A stretch of 26,526 bases of DNA from an uncultured Prevotella sp. (GCA_900554545.1 USHW01000030.1:1-26526); one strand, 5' to 3'; positions 6,647 through 14,959 are shown, counted from the first letter of the stretch. Notes: a model not told the origin generated them from the sequence alone. Numbers and translations: made by a program.

Positions 6647-7954
6647 TTATTTCAGCTTTGTGTAACCGTAACGTGCAGCCTCGCCAAGCTCCTCCTCTAT
6701 GCGGATAAGCTGGTTGTACTTGGCCATACGGTCGGTGCGGCTCATTGAACCGGTCTTTATCTGTCCTGAGTTGGTAGCTACCGCGATGTCGGCGATTGTG
6801 GTGTCCTCAGTCTCGCCTGAACGGTGAGATGTGACAGTTGTGTAGCCGTGGCGGTGAGCCATCTCGATAGCGTCGAGAGTCTCGGTGAGCGAGCCAATCT
6901 GGTTAACCTTGATGAGGATAGAGTTGCCTGCGCCCATCTTGATACCCTTCTCGAGGAACTTCACGTTGGTAACGAACAGGTCGTCGCCTACCAGCTGGCA
7001 ACGGTCGCCGATGGCAGCGGTCAGCTTAACCCAGTTCTCCCAGTCGTTCTCGTCGAGTCCGTCCTCAATTGAGTCGATAGGATATTTGGTGATAAGCTCT
7101 TCGAGGTACTTGATTTGCTCCTCTGCGCTGAGCTTCTTGCCGTTGGGGTCCTTCTTCTTTCCGTCCTTGAGCTGGCGGTAGTCGTAGAACCACTGGCCGT
7201 CCTCGCATACTGCGAACTCGCTTGCCGCGCAGTCCATAGCTATCTTGACGTCCTTGCCCGGCTCGTAACCTGCGTCCTTGATTGCCTGGCAGATGCTGTC
7301 GAGAGCATCCTCGATGCCGTCCAAAGCGGGAGCGAAGCCGCCCTCGTCGCCTACCGCTGTAGAGAGTCCGCGCTTCTTAAGCAGCTTGGCAAGAGCGTGG
7401 AACACCTCTGCGCCCATGCGTATAGCTTCCTTCTCGTTGGGAGCGCCGACGGGACGAATCATGAACTCCTGGAACGCGATAGGAGCGTCAGAGTGAGCGC
7501 CGCCGTTGATGATGTTCATCATAGGAACGGGCAGAGTGTAAGCGTTGCAGCCGCCGATGTAGCGGTACAGAGGCATGTTCAGGGCCTTTGCTGCAGCCTG
7601 TGCAGTAGCCAAAGACACACCGAGGATGGCGTTTGCGCCGAGCTTGCTCTTGGTGGGAGTTCCGTCAAGGGCGAGCATCTTATGGTCAATACCGCGCTGG
7701 TTGAACACGCAGTCACCCTGCAATGCCGGCGCGATGATGTTGTTGACATTCTCAACAGCCTTCAGCACACCCTTGCCGCCGTAGCGGTTCTTGTCGCCGT
7801 CGCGAAGCTCAAGTGCTTCGTTCTCGCCGGTAGACGCTCCTGACGGAACGGCTGCGCGGCCCATAACGCCGTTTTCAAGGGTTACTTCAACTTCAACTGT
7901 AGGATTGCCTCTTGAGTCGAGGATTTCTCTTGCATGAACTTTCTGAATCTTCAT
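6647..7954 (-). CDS. eno: Enolase (phosphopyruvate hydratase)
   Basis: 435 aa, full family length. It interconverts 2-phosphoglycerate and phosphoenolpyruvate in glycolysis and gluconeogenesis; cytoplasmic, Mg-dependent. The N-terminus shows the classic HAREILDSRGNPTVEVEV. Active-site residues are in place: Glu204 in GDEGGFAP, Lys349 in ILIKVNQIGS, Mg ligands Asp241, Glu297 (SIEDGL) and Asp324 (VGDDLF), and the SHRSGETED loop at 376-383. It appears to be a single-gene unit, with a TACCTTTG box 52 nt upstream and an intrinsic terminator downstream. Codon use is strongly biased towards a few codons, as expected of a highly expressed gene. Confidence 0.98.
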   Translation of the reverse strand: MKIQKVHAREILDSRGNPTVEVEVTLENGVMGRAAVPSGASTGENEALELRDGDKNRYGGKGVLKAVENVNNIIAPALQGDCVFNQRGIDHKMLALDGTPTKSKLGANAILGVSLATAQAAAKALNMPLYRYIGGCNAYTLPVPMMNIINGGAHSDAPIAFQEFMIRPVGAPNEKEAIRMGAEVFHALAKLLKKRGLSTAVGDEGGFAPALDGIEDALDSICQAIKDAGYEPGKDVKIAMDCAASEFAVCEDGQWFYDYRQLKDGKKKDPNGKKLSAEEQIKYLEELITKYPIDSIEDGLDENDWENWVKLTAAIGDRCQLVGDDLFVTNVKFLEKGIKMGAGNSILIKVNQIGSLTETLDAIEMAHRHGYTTVTSHRSGETEDTTIADIAVATNSGQIKTGSMSRTDRMAKYNQLIRIEEELGEAARYGYTKLK

Positions 7955-8005
7955 AATTACCTTAAATTTATAAGAGTTGAATTTATATTCTATTCAAGTC
8001 GGGTG

Positions 8006-8013
8006 CAAAGGTA
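8006..8013 (-). promoter_or_regulatory. -7 box of the enolase promoter
   Basis: TACCTTTG on the minus strand (TAnnTTTG type), giving a leader of roughly 45 nt before the enolase ATG. A TTG lies 18 nt further upstream and may serve as the -33 element. Confidence 0.6.
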
Positions 8014-8099
8014 CTGCAAAATCGGGAATATCAAGAATGTTGCGGTGGCTTATTTCGGGCGATTTAATCTTTATTAATATAAATAAGGTGTAATGCTTT

Positions 8100-8322
8100 A
8101 ATTGAGAATTGAGAATGGTGAATGGAGAATTACGATTACCTTTGCCAACAAGAGCCTCAAAGATAATCACAATTCTCCATTCACCATTCTCAACTCTCAA
8201 TTCAAACCACGGCCAATTGCATTGCAAAAGGTGGCCTTTTACCTTGCAAAAGGCCACCTTTTGCAGCCTAAAACATGGCCTTTTGCAACATGTTGGCAGT
8301 CAATGGGTTACGCAATGGATAG
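8100..8322 (+). repeat. Composite A-B-tail intergenic element, copy 2
   Basis: A palindrome at 8100-8205 (left-arm heptads GAGAATT, GAGAATG, GTGAATG, GAGAATT; right arm is the inverse). B hairpin at 8224-8264 with perfect 17-bp arms (GCAAAAGGTGGCCTTTT). Tail at about 8291-8316 (TTGGCAGTCAATGGGTTACG). Small ORFs starting MRIENGEWRI come from the A sequence and are not genes. The element lies between the divergent enolase and nucleotidyltransferase genes and points towards the latter. Confidence 0.8.
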
Positions 8323-8370
8323 CTTCTTGTTCCGTTGTTTTCCCTTGGAAAGGCTTTCAAGGCGCTATTT

Positions 8371-8590
8371 TTTAATTGAGAATGGAGAATGAGGAATGGA
8401 GAATTATGATTTGCTTGTTGTCAGACAGCATTAAAGGTAATCATAATTCTCCATTCCTCATTCTCCATTCTCAATTAAAAACTATGCCCATCCCAGCCTT
8501 CCCGAATGTCGGAAGCTTGATTGCCTGCTGTCAATTAACCGTTATCGAGGCGTCCGGTAATTGTCATTCCGCGCGCCGATGCGGCGCCCA
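8371..8590 (+). repeat. Second A palindrome, degenerate C arm and half G repeat
   Basis: 8371-8480 is a near-perfect inverted repeat of heptads (TTGAGAA, TGGAGAA, TGAGGAA, TGGAGAA). 8486-8528 resembles the C arm (CCCATCCCAGCCTTCCCGAA, later AAGCTTGATTGCCTG). 8547-8590 matches one arm of the G repeat at 18434-18482. The remaining DNA to 8707 holds only an 8-bp inverted repeat (GCGGATTG/CAATCCGC) and no gene. Confidence 0.7.
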
Positions 8591-8707
8591 TTACGGGCAG
8601 ACGGCGTGTTTCGGCGGATTGGCTGCCGTGGGTGCAATCCGCACGGACGTAGTGGCTGGTTTATGATTTTTTATGTGTCATGCGTGTGTTTGTTCGCAAA
8701 AATGCCT

Positions 8708-8785
8708 TATCTTTGCATAAGATAAGCTGCACTCGGGAAACTGCAAGCAAGCTTGCTTTCCGCTCGTTTGCATTATCTTTGCATT
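8708..8785 (+). promoter_or_regulatory. P module copy 2: two -7 boxes around a palindrome
   Basis: TATCTTTG (8708-8715), then CATAAGATAAGCTGCACTCGG, the palindrome AAGCAAGCTTGCTT (8745-8758), then TATCTTTG (8774-8781). Transcription from the second box would start almost at the ATG at 8790 (leaderless or nearly so); from the first it would have a leader of about 70 nt. Confidence 0.7.
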
Positions 8786-8789
8786 AGTT

Positions 8790-9104
8790 ATGGAGCGTGA
8801 CGTGTTGATAGAACGCATAAAGGGATTGGCACATGCCACCATGCCGGCGGGAAGTTCGTTGTTCCTGTACGGTTCGCGTGCGCGTGGGGATGCCGGTGAA
8901 GGCTCTGACTGGGACTTGCTCATACTTCTTGACAAACCCAAGCTTGAGGCCGACGACTACGGCGTGGCCTATCCTTTCCGTGAATTAGGCTGGATTGTGG
9001 GCGAGGAAATCAACCCGTCAGTGTACACCAAGCGGCAGTGGGAGTCGTGGAAGTTCATGCCATACCGCAGGAACGTGGAACGTGACAAAATCGTATTGAA
9101 ATGA
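8790..9104 (+). CDS. Minimal nucleotidyltransferase (MNT) domain protein
   Basis: 104 aa. The nucleotidyltransferase signature GSRARGDAGEGSDWDLL is at residues 28-44; the Asp pair at 40 and 42 would hold the metal. Such MNT proteins are the antitoxin or modifying partner in HEPN/MNT (HepT/MntA, type VII) toxin-antitoxin pairs, where they add AMP to the HEPN protein. Its stop overlaps the start of the HEPN gene by 4 nt (ATGA), so the two are translated together. It is driven by the P module directly upstream. The C-terminal part (about 60-104) has no motif I recognise. The family is clear; the toxin-antitoxin role is inferred from the pairing. Confidence 0.85.
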   Translation: MERDVLIERIKGLAHATMPAGSSLFLYGSRARGDAGEGSDWDLLILLDKPKLEADDYGVAYPFRELGWIVGEEINPSVYTKRQWESWKFMPYRRNVERDKIVLK

Positions 9105-9502
9105 GCCTGACAGAGGAAGAGCGGAAAATAATTGTGGGGCTGGAGCTAGAAAAAGCGCGAAAGGCTTTCGCCCAGACGGCCGAACTGCGGAAGCTTGGCT
9201 ATTGGGACACTGTGGCAAACCGCTTGTATTATGCCGTTTTCCATGCTGTTTCTGCCTTGTTGATACGTGACGGCCATAAGGTAAACACGCATAAGGGCGC
9301 AATTTCTGCCTTCGGGTTTAATTATATACGTACAGGCTTGCTGCCGCAGGAGTTCGGAAGGCTTTATTCCGACCTGCAGATAATGCGCAACAACAGCGAT
9401 TACAACTGCTCGTATGACGTGACGCAAGAGGAGATTGAACCCAAGATAGCGCAGGCGGAAAGGTTTATCGCCAAGATAGGGGAGATAGTTGAAGCCATCT
9501 GA
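9101..9502 (+). CDS. HEPN domain protein (UPF0332-like), partner of the MNT gene
   Basis: 133 aa, all-helical by appearance. It shows the HEPN/UPF0332 pattern: ANRLYYAVFHAVSALL (39-54), THKGAISAF (63-71) and MRNNSDY (95-101). In active HEPN RNases an R-x4-6-H motif cleaves RNA. Here Arg96 is followed by NNSDYN with no His in that spacing, so RNase activity by the usual motif is doubtful. The gene overlaps the MNT gene by 4 nt. Possible roles are toxin of a type VII pair or a non-catalytic HEPN partner. A spacer of 85 nt separates it from metK, which has its own promoter. Confidence 0.8.
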   Translation: MSLTEEERKIIVGLELEKARKAFAQTAELRKLGYWDTVANRLYYAVFHAVSALLIRDGHKVNTHKGAISAFGFNYIRTGLLPQEFGRLYSDLQIMRNNSDYNCSYDVTQEEIEPKIAQAERFIAKIGEIVEAI

Positions 9503-9528
9503 AAATTCAGTTAAAAAGCCCGTTTTGT

Positions 9529-9559
9529 TTTGCCATGATGCCGAAAAGGCGTAACTTTG
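9529..9559 (+). promoter_or_regulatory. metK promoter
   Basis: TTTG (9529-9532), 19-nt spacer, TAACTTTG (9552-9559): a textbook match to the Bacteroidota -33/-7 pattern. The leader would be only about 20-25 nt, too short for a SAM riboswitch. Confidence 0.8.
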
Positions 9560-9587
9560 CAGCCATTTACAAACAAAACGAGGTAAT

Positions 9588-10847
9588 ATGTCATATTTGT
9601 TTTCTTCAGAATCAGTATCGGAAGGGCATCCCGACAAGGTGGCCGACCAGGTGTCAGACGCCATACTCGACCAGTTTCTGGCGTATGACAGCCATGCGCG
9701 TGTGGCCGTAGAGACGCTTGTCACTACGGGGCAGGTTGTCATTGCGGGCGAGGTGCGCAGCTCGGAGTACATCGACCTTCAGACAATAGCGCGCCGCACA
9801 ATCAAGCGGATAGGCTATACCAAGTCGGAATACCAGTTTGACGGCGACTCGTGCGGCATCCTTAACGCCATCCACGAGCAGAGCGACGACATCAACCGCG
9901 GCGTTGACAACGGCGACGAGGAACAGCAGGGCGCCGGCGACCAGGGCATGATGTTCGGCTACGCATGCAACGAGACGGAGAACTACATGCCCGTGACGCT
10001 CGACCTTGCACAGCTCATCATGAAGACGCTGGCCGACATACGCAAGGAGGGAAAGCAGATGACTTACCTGCGGCCTGACGCGAAGAGCCAGGTGACCGTT
10101 GAATACAGCGACAACGGCACGCCGCAGCGCATAACCACGATAGTTGTCTCGACGCAGCACGACGAGTTCGACACGGACGACAACAGGATGCTGGAGCGCA
10201 TCAAGGATGACGTGAAGAACATCCTCATGCCGCGCGTAAAGGAGCAGATACACTCGGAAAAGGTGCTCGCGCTGTTCAACGACGGCATCGAATACTTGGT
10301 TAACCCTACGGGCAAGTTCGTCATCGGAGGCCCCAACGGAGACACCGGGCTGACTGGCCGCAAGATAATAGTTGACACATACGGAGGCCGCGGCGCACAC
10401 GGCGGCGGAGCCTTCTCGGGCAAGGACTCGAGCAAGGTTGACCGCTCGGCGGCATACGCGGCGCGCCACATAGCCAAGAACATGGTGGCCGCAGGCGTGG
10501 CCGGCGAGATGCTTGTGCAGGTAAGCTACGCCATAGGCAAGGCCGAGCCTGTGAGCATATACGTCAACACCTACGGCAAGAGCCGCGTCGACATGACCGA
10601 CGGCGAGATAGCCGGCAGGATAAAGGCGATGTTCGACCTCCGCCCGAAGGCCATAGAGCGCGAGCTGAAACTGCGCCAGCCCATGTACTTGGAGACGGCT
10701 GCCTACGGCCACATGGGCCGCAGGAACGAGGTCGTGAAAAAGACGTTCACCAGCCGTTACCACGAGGAAAAGACCATCGACGTAGAGCTGTTCACATGGG
10801 AAAAGCTCGACCTTGTGGACAAGATAAGGGAGGAATTCAACATCTGA
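9588..10847 (+). CDS. metK: S-adenosylmethionine synthetase
   Basis: 419 aa. It makes S-adenosylmethionine from methionine and ATP, releasing phosphate and diphosphate; cytoplasmic. Motifs seen are GHPDK (13-17, ATP/Mg site), GAGDQGMMFGYA (115-126) and GGGAFSGKD (272-280), in the normal order and near the usual length with a slightly extended mid-region. A good promoter lies just upstream and 9-nt repeats plus a hairpin follow. Codon use is GC-rich and biased, consistent with a well-expressed housekeeping gene. Confidence 0.97.
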   Translation: MSYLFSSESVSEGHPDKVADQVSDAILDQFLAYDSHARVAVETLVTTGQVVIAGEVRSSEYIDLQTIARRTIKRIGYTKSEYQFDGDSCGILNAIHEQSDDINRGVDNGDEEQQGAGDQGMMFGYACNETENYMPVTLDLAQLIMKTLADIRKEGKQMTYLRPDAKSQVTVEYSDNGTPQRITTIVVSTQHDEFDTDDNRMLERIKDDVKNILMPRVKEQIHSEKVLALFNDGIEYLVNPTGKFVIGGPNGDTGLTGRKIIVDTYGGRGAHGGGAFSGKDSSKVDRSAAYAARHIAKNMVAAGVAGEMLVQVSYAIGKAEPVSIYVNTYGKSRVDMTDGEIAGRIKAMFDLRPKAIERELKLRQPMYLETAAYGHMGRRNEVVKKTFTSRYHEEKTIDVELFTWEKLDLVDKIREEFNI

Positions 10848-10851
10848 CTTG

Positions 10852-11028
10852 AGAAGTTAAAGGAGTTACAGGAGTTAAAGAAGTTATAGCCATTACCGCA
10901 AGAAGCCGCATAGCCGCGGCTTTCGGCGTTCCGGCCTGGGCGTAATGGCCTTTTACGACTTTTTCATCACCTGCCGCAAAAGCATTGGGCTGTAACTTCT
11001 TTAACTTCTATAACTTCTATAACTTCCG
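10852..11028. repeat. Inverted pair of 9-nt arrays around a possible terminator
   Basis: Left array 10852-10897: GAAGTTAAA, GGAGTTACA, GGAGTTAAA, GAAGTTATA, GCCATTACC in exact 9-nt register. Right array 10991-11028: GTAACTTCT, TTAACTTCT, ATAACTTCT, ATAACTTCC, the inverse. Between them AAGCCGC (10903-10909) and GCGGCTT (10916-10922) form a short hairpin that may terminate metK, though only three T follow. No gene is present. Confidence 0.7.
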
Positions 11029-11029
11029 A

Positions 11030-12061
11030 ATGCCGACACCCCAGACAGACACAACAGCCGCGGCGCATGCCGCCTTCAGCCCCGACACCACGGCCGTGCC
11101 GCAGAGCGGCAAGACTGCGCGGAGCGTGGCGGAGGTGATTGGCCGGCTGCCTGACGACGCCACTCCGGCGCAGCAGGACTCGGCGGTGCAGGCGGCGTTC
11201 CACGTAGAGAACACCCATCTCAGCACACGTCCCGACACGCTTTCGCTGCCCGGCGTGAAGGAATGGACATGTCCCGGCAAGGTGAACGCGCCCGGACACT
11301 ACATCGAAAGCCTTGTAAGGCGCGACACTACGCTGTTTCCTGGCGTTGAATGGGGACGCAGCGGAGTGGCCGGCGACCCTGTGGCGTATTCCATCCGGGG
11401 CGACGACGTGCTCACGGGGCTTCTGCTGCTGTGTTTCATAGCCGCTCTTATGGCGTACAAGGGCACACGCCGCTTTTTCTCCATGCAGGCAAGAAGGTTC
11501 TTCCGTGTCAAGGGTGCGGGCGGCGACGACATGCCAGAGACGACGGCCGAGCTGCGCTCGCAGGTGTTCTTCATGCTGCAGACGTGCCTCCTGCTGGCGC
11601 TGGTGTCGTTCATATATACGCTTGAAAGCGTCGCCGACACGTTCATTCTGGCGTCGCAATACCAGCTCGCCGCCGTGTTTTTCGGCATATACGTGGCGTA
11701 TTTCGCAGGCAAGATGCTTGTGTACTGGCTGGTGAACAACGTGTTCTTCGGGCGCAGGAACAGTGCGGCATGGCTCAAGTCGGTTATGTTCGCCGTGTCG
11801 ATGGAGGGCGTGGCGCTATTCCCCCTTGTGCTGCTGATGTCGTATTTTGACCTTTCCGTGCAAAATGCCATGGCCTACGTAGCTTTTGTCATTGCTTTGG
11901 TTAAAATCTCTTTGTTATACAAGGCATTTGTACTGTTTTTCCGACAGAAAGCCTTTTTTCTGCAGATAATTTTGTACTTTTGTGCCCTCGAAATAGTGCC
12001 CTTGCTTTCATTGGGGGGTATTCTCGTAAAGGTAGTTGAACAATTGAAAATAAACTTTTAG
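11030..12061 (+). CDS. DUF4271-type multi-pass membrane protein
   Basis: 343 aa from the ATG at 11030. A TTG further upstream (10985) would add 15 residues encoded by the 9-nt repeat, so I reject it. Residues 1-110 are hydrophilic and Ser/Thr/Asp-rich. From about 120 several hydrophobic helices follow (VLTGLLLLCFIAALMAY, FFMLQTCLLLALVSFIYTL, AAVFFGIYVAYFAGKMLVYW, GVALFPLVLLMSYF, and a last pair before the C-terminus). This matches the Bacteroidota family DUF4271, which commonly sits before hemD as it does here (11-nt gap). The function is unknown; its neighbours do not settle it. Confidence 0.75.
   Translation: MPTPQTDTTAAAHAAFSPDTTAVPQSGKTARSVAEVIGRLPDDATPAQQDSAVQAAFHVENTHLSTRPDTLSLPGVKEWTCPGKVNAPGHYIESLVRRDTTLFPGVEWGRSGVAGDPVAYSIRGDDVLTGLLLLCFIAALMAYKGTRRFFSMQARRFFRVKGAGGDDMPETTAELRSQVFFMLQTCLLLALVSFIYTLESVADTFILASQYQLAAVFFGIYVAYFAGKMLVYWLVNNVFFGRRNSAAWLKSVMFAVSMEGVALFPLVLLMSYFDLSVQNAMAYVAFVIALVKISLLYKAFVLFFRQKAFFLQIILYFCALEIVPLLSLGGILVKVVEQLKINF
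11975..11982 (+). promoter_or_regulatory. Possible internal -7 box for hemD
   Basis: TACTTTTG, fitting TAnnTTTG, lies about 90 nt before the hemD ATG inside the end of the DUF4271 gene. Local AT content is higher than in the rest of that gene. The -33 element is poor. Tentative. Confidence 0.35.
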
Positions 12062-12072
12062 GATATTGGCAG

Positions 12073-12819
12073 ATGGTAAGAAAGATTTTAGTGTCGCAAC
12101 CGAAACCGAGCAGTGACAAGTCGCCGTACTTCGGTATGGAAAAAGACTATGGCGTAGAATTGGTCTTCCGTCCGTTTATAAAAGTAGAAGGGCTTTCGTC
12201 AAAGGAGTTCCGCCAGCAGAAAGTCAGCATTCTCAATTATACCGCAGTGGTGTTCACATCGCGCCACGCCATCGACAACTATTTCAAGCTGGCCGGAGAG
12301 ATGAGGCTGGAGATACCGGAAACGATGAAATATTTTTGCGTTACGGAGACAATAGCCCTCTATATCCAGAAATACGTGCAGTACAGGAAGCGCAAGGTGT
12401 TCTTCGGAAAGACCGGCAAGATTGACGACCTGCTGCCGACAATGGTGAAGCACAAGAGCGAGAAGTACCTCATACCCATGAGCGACGTGCACGACGACAG
12501 CGTCAAGAAGCTGCTCGACGCGAAGAAGCTCAACCACACCGAGTGCGTGATGTACCGCACGGTGAGCAACGATTTCACCGAAGACGAAGTAAAGACGTTC
12601 GATTATGACATGTGCATATTCTTCAGCCCGTCGGGCATCAACGCCTTTGTCAACACCTTCGGCAACTCGATGAACGACAAGGTGGTTGTAGGCACGTTCG
12701 GCCCGGCCACGGCGAAAGCCGCACATGACGCCGGACTGAAGGTCGAGGTGGAGGCTCCGACGGTGCAGCATCCGTCAATGACGAGCGCGCTCAAGGACTT
12801 CCTTGACAAGAACAAGTGA
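12073..12819 (+). CDS. hemD: Uroporphyrinogen-III synthase
   Basis: 248 aa. It cyclises and inverts ring D of hydroxymethylbilane to give uroporphyrinogen III, the branch point to heme, siroheme and cobamides; cytoplasmic. The sequence follows the Bacteroidota version of the family: N-terminal KILVSQPKPSS, central AVVFTSRHAIDNYF, then MCIFFSPSGINAFVNTFG and VVGTFGPATAKAAHDAGLKV near the C-terminus. HemD proteins are poorly conserved, so the call rests on these blocks and on the neighbouring DUF4271 and rnpA genes, an arrangement common in the phylum. The rnpA ATG follows 8 nt after its stop, so they are co-transcribed. Confidence 0.85.
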   Translation: MVRKILVSQPKPSSDKSPYFGMEKDYGVELVFRPFIKVEGLSSKEFRQQKVSILNYTAVVFTSRHAIDNYFKLAGEMRLEIPETMKYFCVTETIALYIQKYVQYRKRKVFFGKTGKIDDLLPTMVKHKSEKYLIPMSDVHDDSVKKLLDAKKLNHTECVMYRTVSNDFTEDEVKTFDYDMCIFFSPSGINAFVNTFGNSMNDKVVVGTFGPATAKAAHDAGLKVEVEAPTVQHPSMTSALKDFLDKNK

Positions 12820-12827
12820 CATAGTTT

Positions 12828-13238
12828 ATGTCGGAACACGGCATGATGACATTCCGCAAGGAAGAGCGTTTGACCGGCAGGGCGCTGACAGAACGGCTCT
12901 TCCATAGGGAAGGCAGCCGCTCGATGGCCGCTTTCCCGTTGCGTATGGTCTATATGCAGACCGGCGGCGGAGAGCAGGGCGCGCTGCCCAAGGTGCTTAT
13001 AAGCGTGCCGAAGAGGTGCCTGAAGCATGCCGTTGACCGCAACAGGGTAAAGCGCCAGGTGCGCGAGGCGTACAGGAAGAACAGGTACAGGCTGGTTGAA
13101 GGCTGTGGCGACAACGGCGTCAGGGGGCTTGTGATGGCCTTTATCTGGCTCGACGACAAGCTCTGGAGCACTGCGGAAGTGGAGCGCAAGGTGCGCAACC
13201 TGCTGCAAAGGCTGGCTGAAAAGGCGGGGCGCGGATGA
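12828..13238 (+). CDS. rnpA: Ribonuclease P protein component
   Basis: 136 aa, basic. It binds RNase P RNA and helps it remove the 5' leader of pre-tRNAs. The diagnostic RNR segment KHAVDRNRVKRQVREAYR is at residues 66-83, preceded by VLISVPKR. The start could be Met1 or the MMTFRKEERL start at Met6/7; the latter matches the usual N-terminus better. It overlaps yidD by 4 nt (ATGA), the standard rnpA-yidD coupling. The usual rpmH/dnaA neighbours are absent; here rnpA sits in a hemD operon. Confidence 0.93.
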   Translation: MSEHGMMTFRKEERLTGRALTERLFHREGSRSMAAFPLRMVYMQTGGGEQGALPKVLISVPKRCLKHAVDRNRVKRQVREAYRKNRYRLVEGCGDNGVRGLVMAFIWLDDKLWSTAEVERKVRNLLQRLAEKAGRG

Positions 13239-13477
13239 AGCGGTTGCTGCATATACTGTCAAAAGCGGCGGTGTGGCTGCTCTGCCTTCCCATCCTTTTC
13301 TATCAGAAATGCATATCGCCTTTCACCCCGCCGTCGTGCAGGTTCACCCCGACTTGCTCCGAATATGCCAGGCAGGCGTTGCGGAAGCACGGCCCGTTCA
13401 AGGGACTTGCTTTGGCTATATGGCGCATACTGCGCTGCAATCCGTGGGGAGGCAGCGGTTACGACCCGGTGCCTTAG
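13235..13477 (+). CDS. yidD: Membrane protein insertion efficiency factor YidD
   Basis: 80 aa. It has the complete YidD pattern: amphipathic start, YQKCISPFTPPSCRFTPTCS, YARQALRKHGPFKG, then ILRCNPWGGSGYDPVP. YidD is a small membrane-associated protein that helps YidC-dependent insertion. It is translationally coupled to rnpA. A 7-nt repeat array begins immediately after the stop. Confidence 0.95.
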   Translation: MKRLLHILSKAAVWLLCLPILFYQKCISPFTPPSCRFTPTCSEYARQALRKHGPFKGLALAIWRILRCNPWGGSGYDPVP

Positions 13478-13479
13478 GG

Positions 13480-13575
13480 AGTGAAGAATTAAGAGTGAAG
13501 GGTGAAGAAACCATTTCCGGGTATTTCATCTCCCAGTTTTCCCAGTCCTCCCAGTTCTCCCCGACCTCCCCAAAA
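13480..13575. repeat. 7-nt and 9-nt tandem arrays before tyrS
   Basis: 13482-13515 holds heptads GAGTGAA, GAATTAA, GAGTGAA, GGGTGAA. 13531-13572 holds 9-mers CTCCCAGTT, TTCCCAGTC, CTCCCAGTT, CTCCCCGAC, CTCCCC. They fill the 123-nt spacer between yidD and tyrS; no clear promoter is visible in the remainder. Confidence 0.65.
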
Positions 13576-13600
13576 GTAATAATCAAAGAAAAACCATACG

Positions 13601-14902
13601 ATGAACAAGAACTTTGTTGAAGAACTCCGGTGGCGTGGCATGTTGGCTCAAATCATGCCGGGCACGGAAGAACTATTGCAGAAAGAGCAGGTTACGGCTT
13701 ATCTCGGCACCGACCCTACTGCCGATTCGCTGCACATCGGCCACTTGTGCGGCGTGATGATGCTGCGCCACTTGCAGCGTTGCGGCCACAAGCCGCTGGC
13801 TCTCGTGGGCGGCGCTACCGGCATGATAGGCGACCCTTCGGGCAAAAGCCTTGAGCGGAACCTGCTCGACGAGGACACCCTGCGCCACAACCAGGAGTGC
13901 ATAAAGCGGCAGCTGGCCAAGTTCCTCGACTTCGAGAGCGATGCCCCCAACCGCGCCGAGCTTGTCAACAACTATGATTGGATGAAGGATATGGGCTTCC
14001 TCCAGTTCGCCCGCGAGGTGGGAAAGCACATCACCGTAAACTATATGATGGCCAAGGAGAGTGTGCAGCAGCGCCTGAACGGCGAGGCCCGCGACGGCCT
14101 TTCGTTCACGGAGTTCACCTATCAGCTGCTCCAAGGCTACGACTTCCTTTACCTCTACCAGCACAAGGGGTGCAAACTGCAGATGGGCGGAAACGACCAG
14201 TGGGGCAACATGACTACCGGAACGGAGCTTATCCGCCGCACTCTCGGGGCTGAAGCCGAGGCTTACGCCCTGACATGTCCGCTCATAACGAAGGCCGACG
14301 GAAAGAAATTCGGCAAGACGGAGACCGGCAACATCTGGCTCGACCCCAAGCGCACGTCGCCTTACAAGTTCTATCAGTTCTGGCTGAACGTGAGCGACGA
14401 CGACGCGGAACGTTACATAAAGATATTCACAAGCCTTGAAAAGGAGACGATAGACGCCCTCGTCGAGGAGCACCGCCAGGACCCGGGACGCCGCACATTG
14501 CAGCGTCGTCTGGCCGAGGAAGTGACCGTCATGGTGCACTCACGCGAGGACTTTGACGCCGCAGTGGAAGCATCCAACATCCTCTTCGGCAAGTCCACGA
14601 AGGAGAGTCTGCTTAAATTAGACGAACAGACGCTGCTCGACATCTTCGAAGGCGTGCCCCAGTTTGAAATCGGCAAAGACCAGTTAGGCCAGCCTGCGGT
14701 AGAAGTGTTCACCCAGGCGGCAGCCGTTTTTGCCAGCAAGGGCGAGATGCGCAAGCTCGTTCAGGGCGGAGGCGTGTCGCTGAACAAGGAGAAACTCGCC
14801 GAGTTCGACCGTGTAATCACTGCCGACGACCTTATTGACGGCAAGTATCTCTTGGTTCAACGCGGCAAGAAAAACTATTACTTGGTGACCGTAAAAGGCT
14901 AA
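13601..14902 (+). CDS. tyrS: Tyrosyl-tRNA synthetase
   Basis: 433 aa. Class I aminoacyl-tRNA synthetase that charges tRNA-Tyr. The HIGH motif is at residues 45-48, the KMSKS-equivalent KFGKT at 236-240 (the form typical of bacterial TyrRS), with GGNDQWGNM (196-204) in the tyrosine site. Residues about 365-433 form the S4-like RNA-binding domain (GGGVSLNKEKL). The protein is cytoplasmic. tRNA-Gln follows 57 nt later from its own promoter. Confidence 0.97.
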   Translation: MNKNFVEELRWRGMLAQIMPGTEELLQKEQVTAYLGTDPTADSLHIGHLCGVMMLRHLQRCGHKPLALVGGATGMIGDPSGKSLERNLLDEDTLRHNQECIKRQLAKFLDFESDAPNRAELVNNYDWMKDMGFLQFAREVGKHITVNYMMAKESVQQRLNGEARDGLSFTEFTYQLLQGYDFLYLYQHKGCKLQMGGNDQWGNMTTGTELIRRTLGAEAEAYALTCPLITKADGKKFGKTETGNIWLDPKRTSPYKFYQFWLNVSDDDAERYIKIFTSLEKETIDALVEEHRQDPGRRTLQRRLAEEVTVMVHSREDFDAAVEASNILFGKSTKESLLKLDEQTLLDIFEGVPQFEIGKDQLGQPAVEVFTQAAAVFASKGEMRKLVQGGGVSLNKEKLAEFDRVITADDLIDGKYLLVQRGKKNYYLVTVKG

Positions 14903-14917
14903 AAAGTAACGAAAAGT

Positions 14918-14949
14918 TTTGGTAGTGGCGTAAAAAACCACTACCTTTG
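14918..14949 (+). promoter_or_regulatory. tRNA-Gln promoter
   Basis: TTTG (14918-14921), 20-nt spacer, TACCTTTG (14942-14949), ending 10 nt before the tRNA 5' end. Good match to the lineage pattern. Confidence 0.8.
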
Positions 14950-14959
14950 CAGCCGTGAT

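Noticed and set aside
8102..8392. ORF starting MRIENGEWRITITF
   Set aside because: It is the translation of the A palindrome and B hairpin; the same peptide pattern would appear in every copy. No promoter, no protein-like composition.
9560..9587. SAM riboswitch before metK
   Set aside because: The leader from the predicted start is only about 20-25 nt, too short for any known SAM aptamer.
9654..10763. 369-aa ORF antisense to metK
   Set aside because: Mirror frame of a GC-rich, codon-biased gene; no motif and an implausible His/Val/Arg-rich composition.
10985..11029. Upstream TTG start for the DUF4271 gene
   Set aside because: The added residues (GCNFFNFYNFYNF) come from the 9-nt repeat array. 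The ATG at 11030 directly after the array is the better start.
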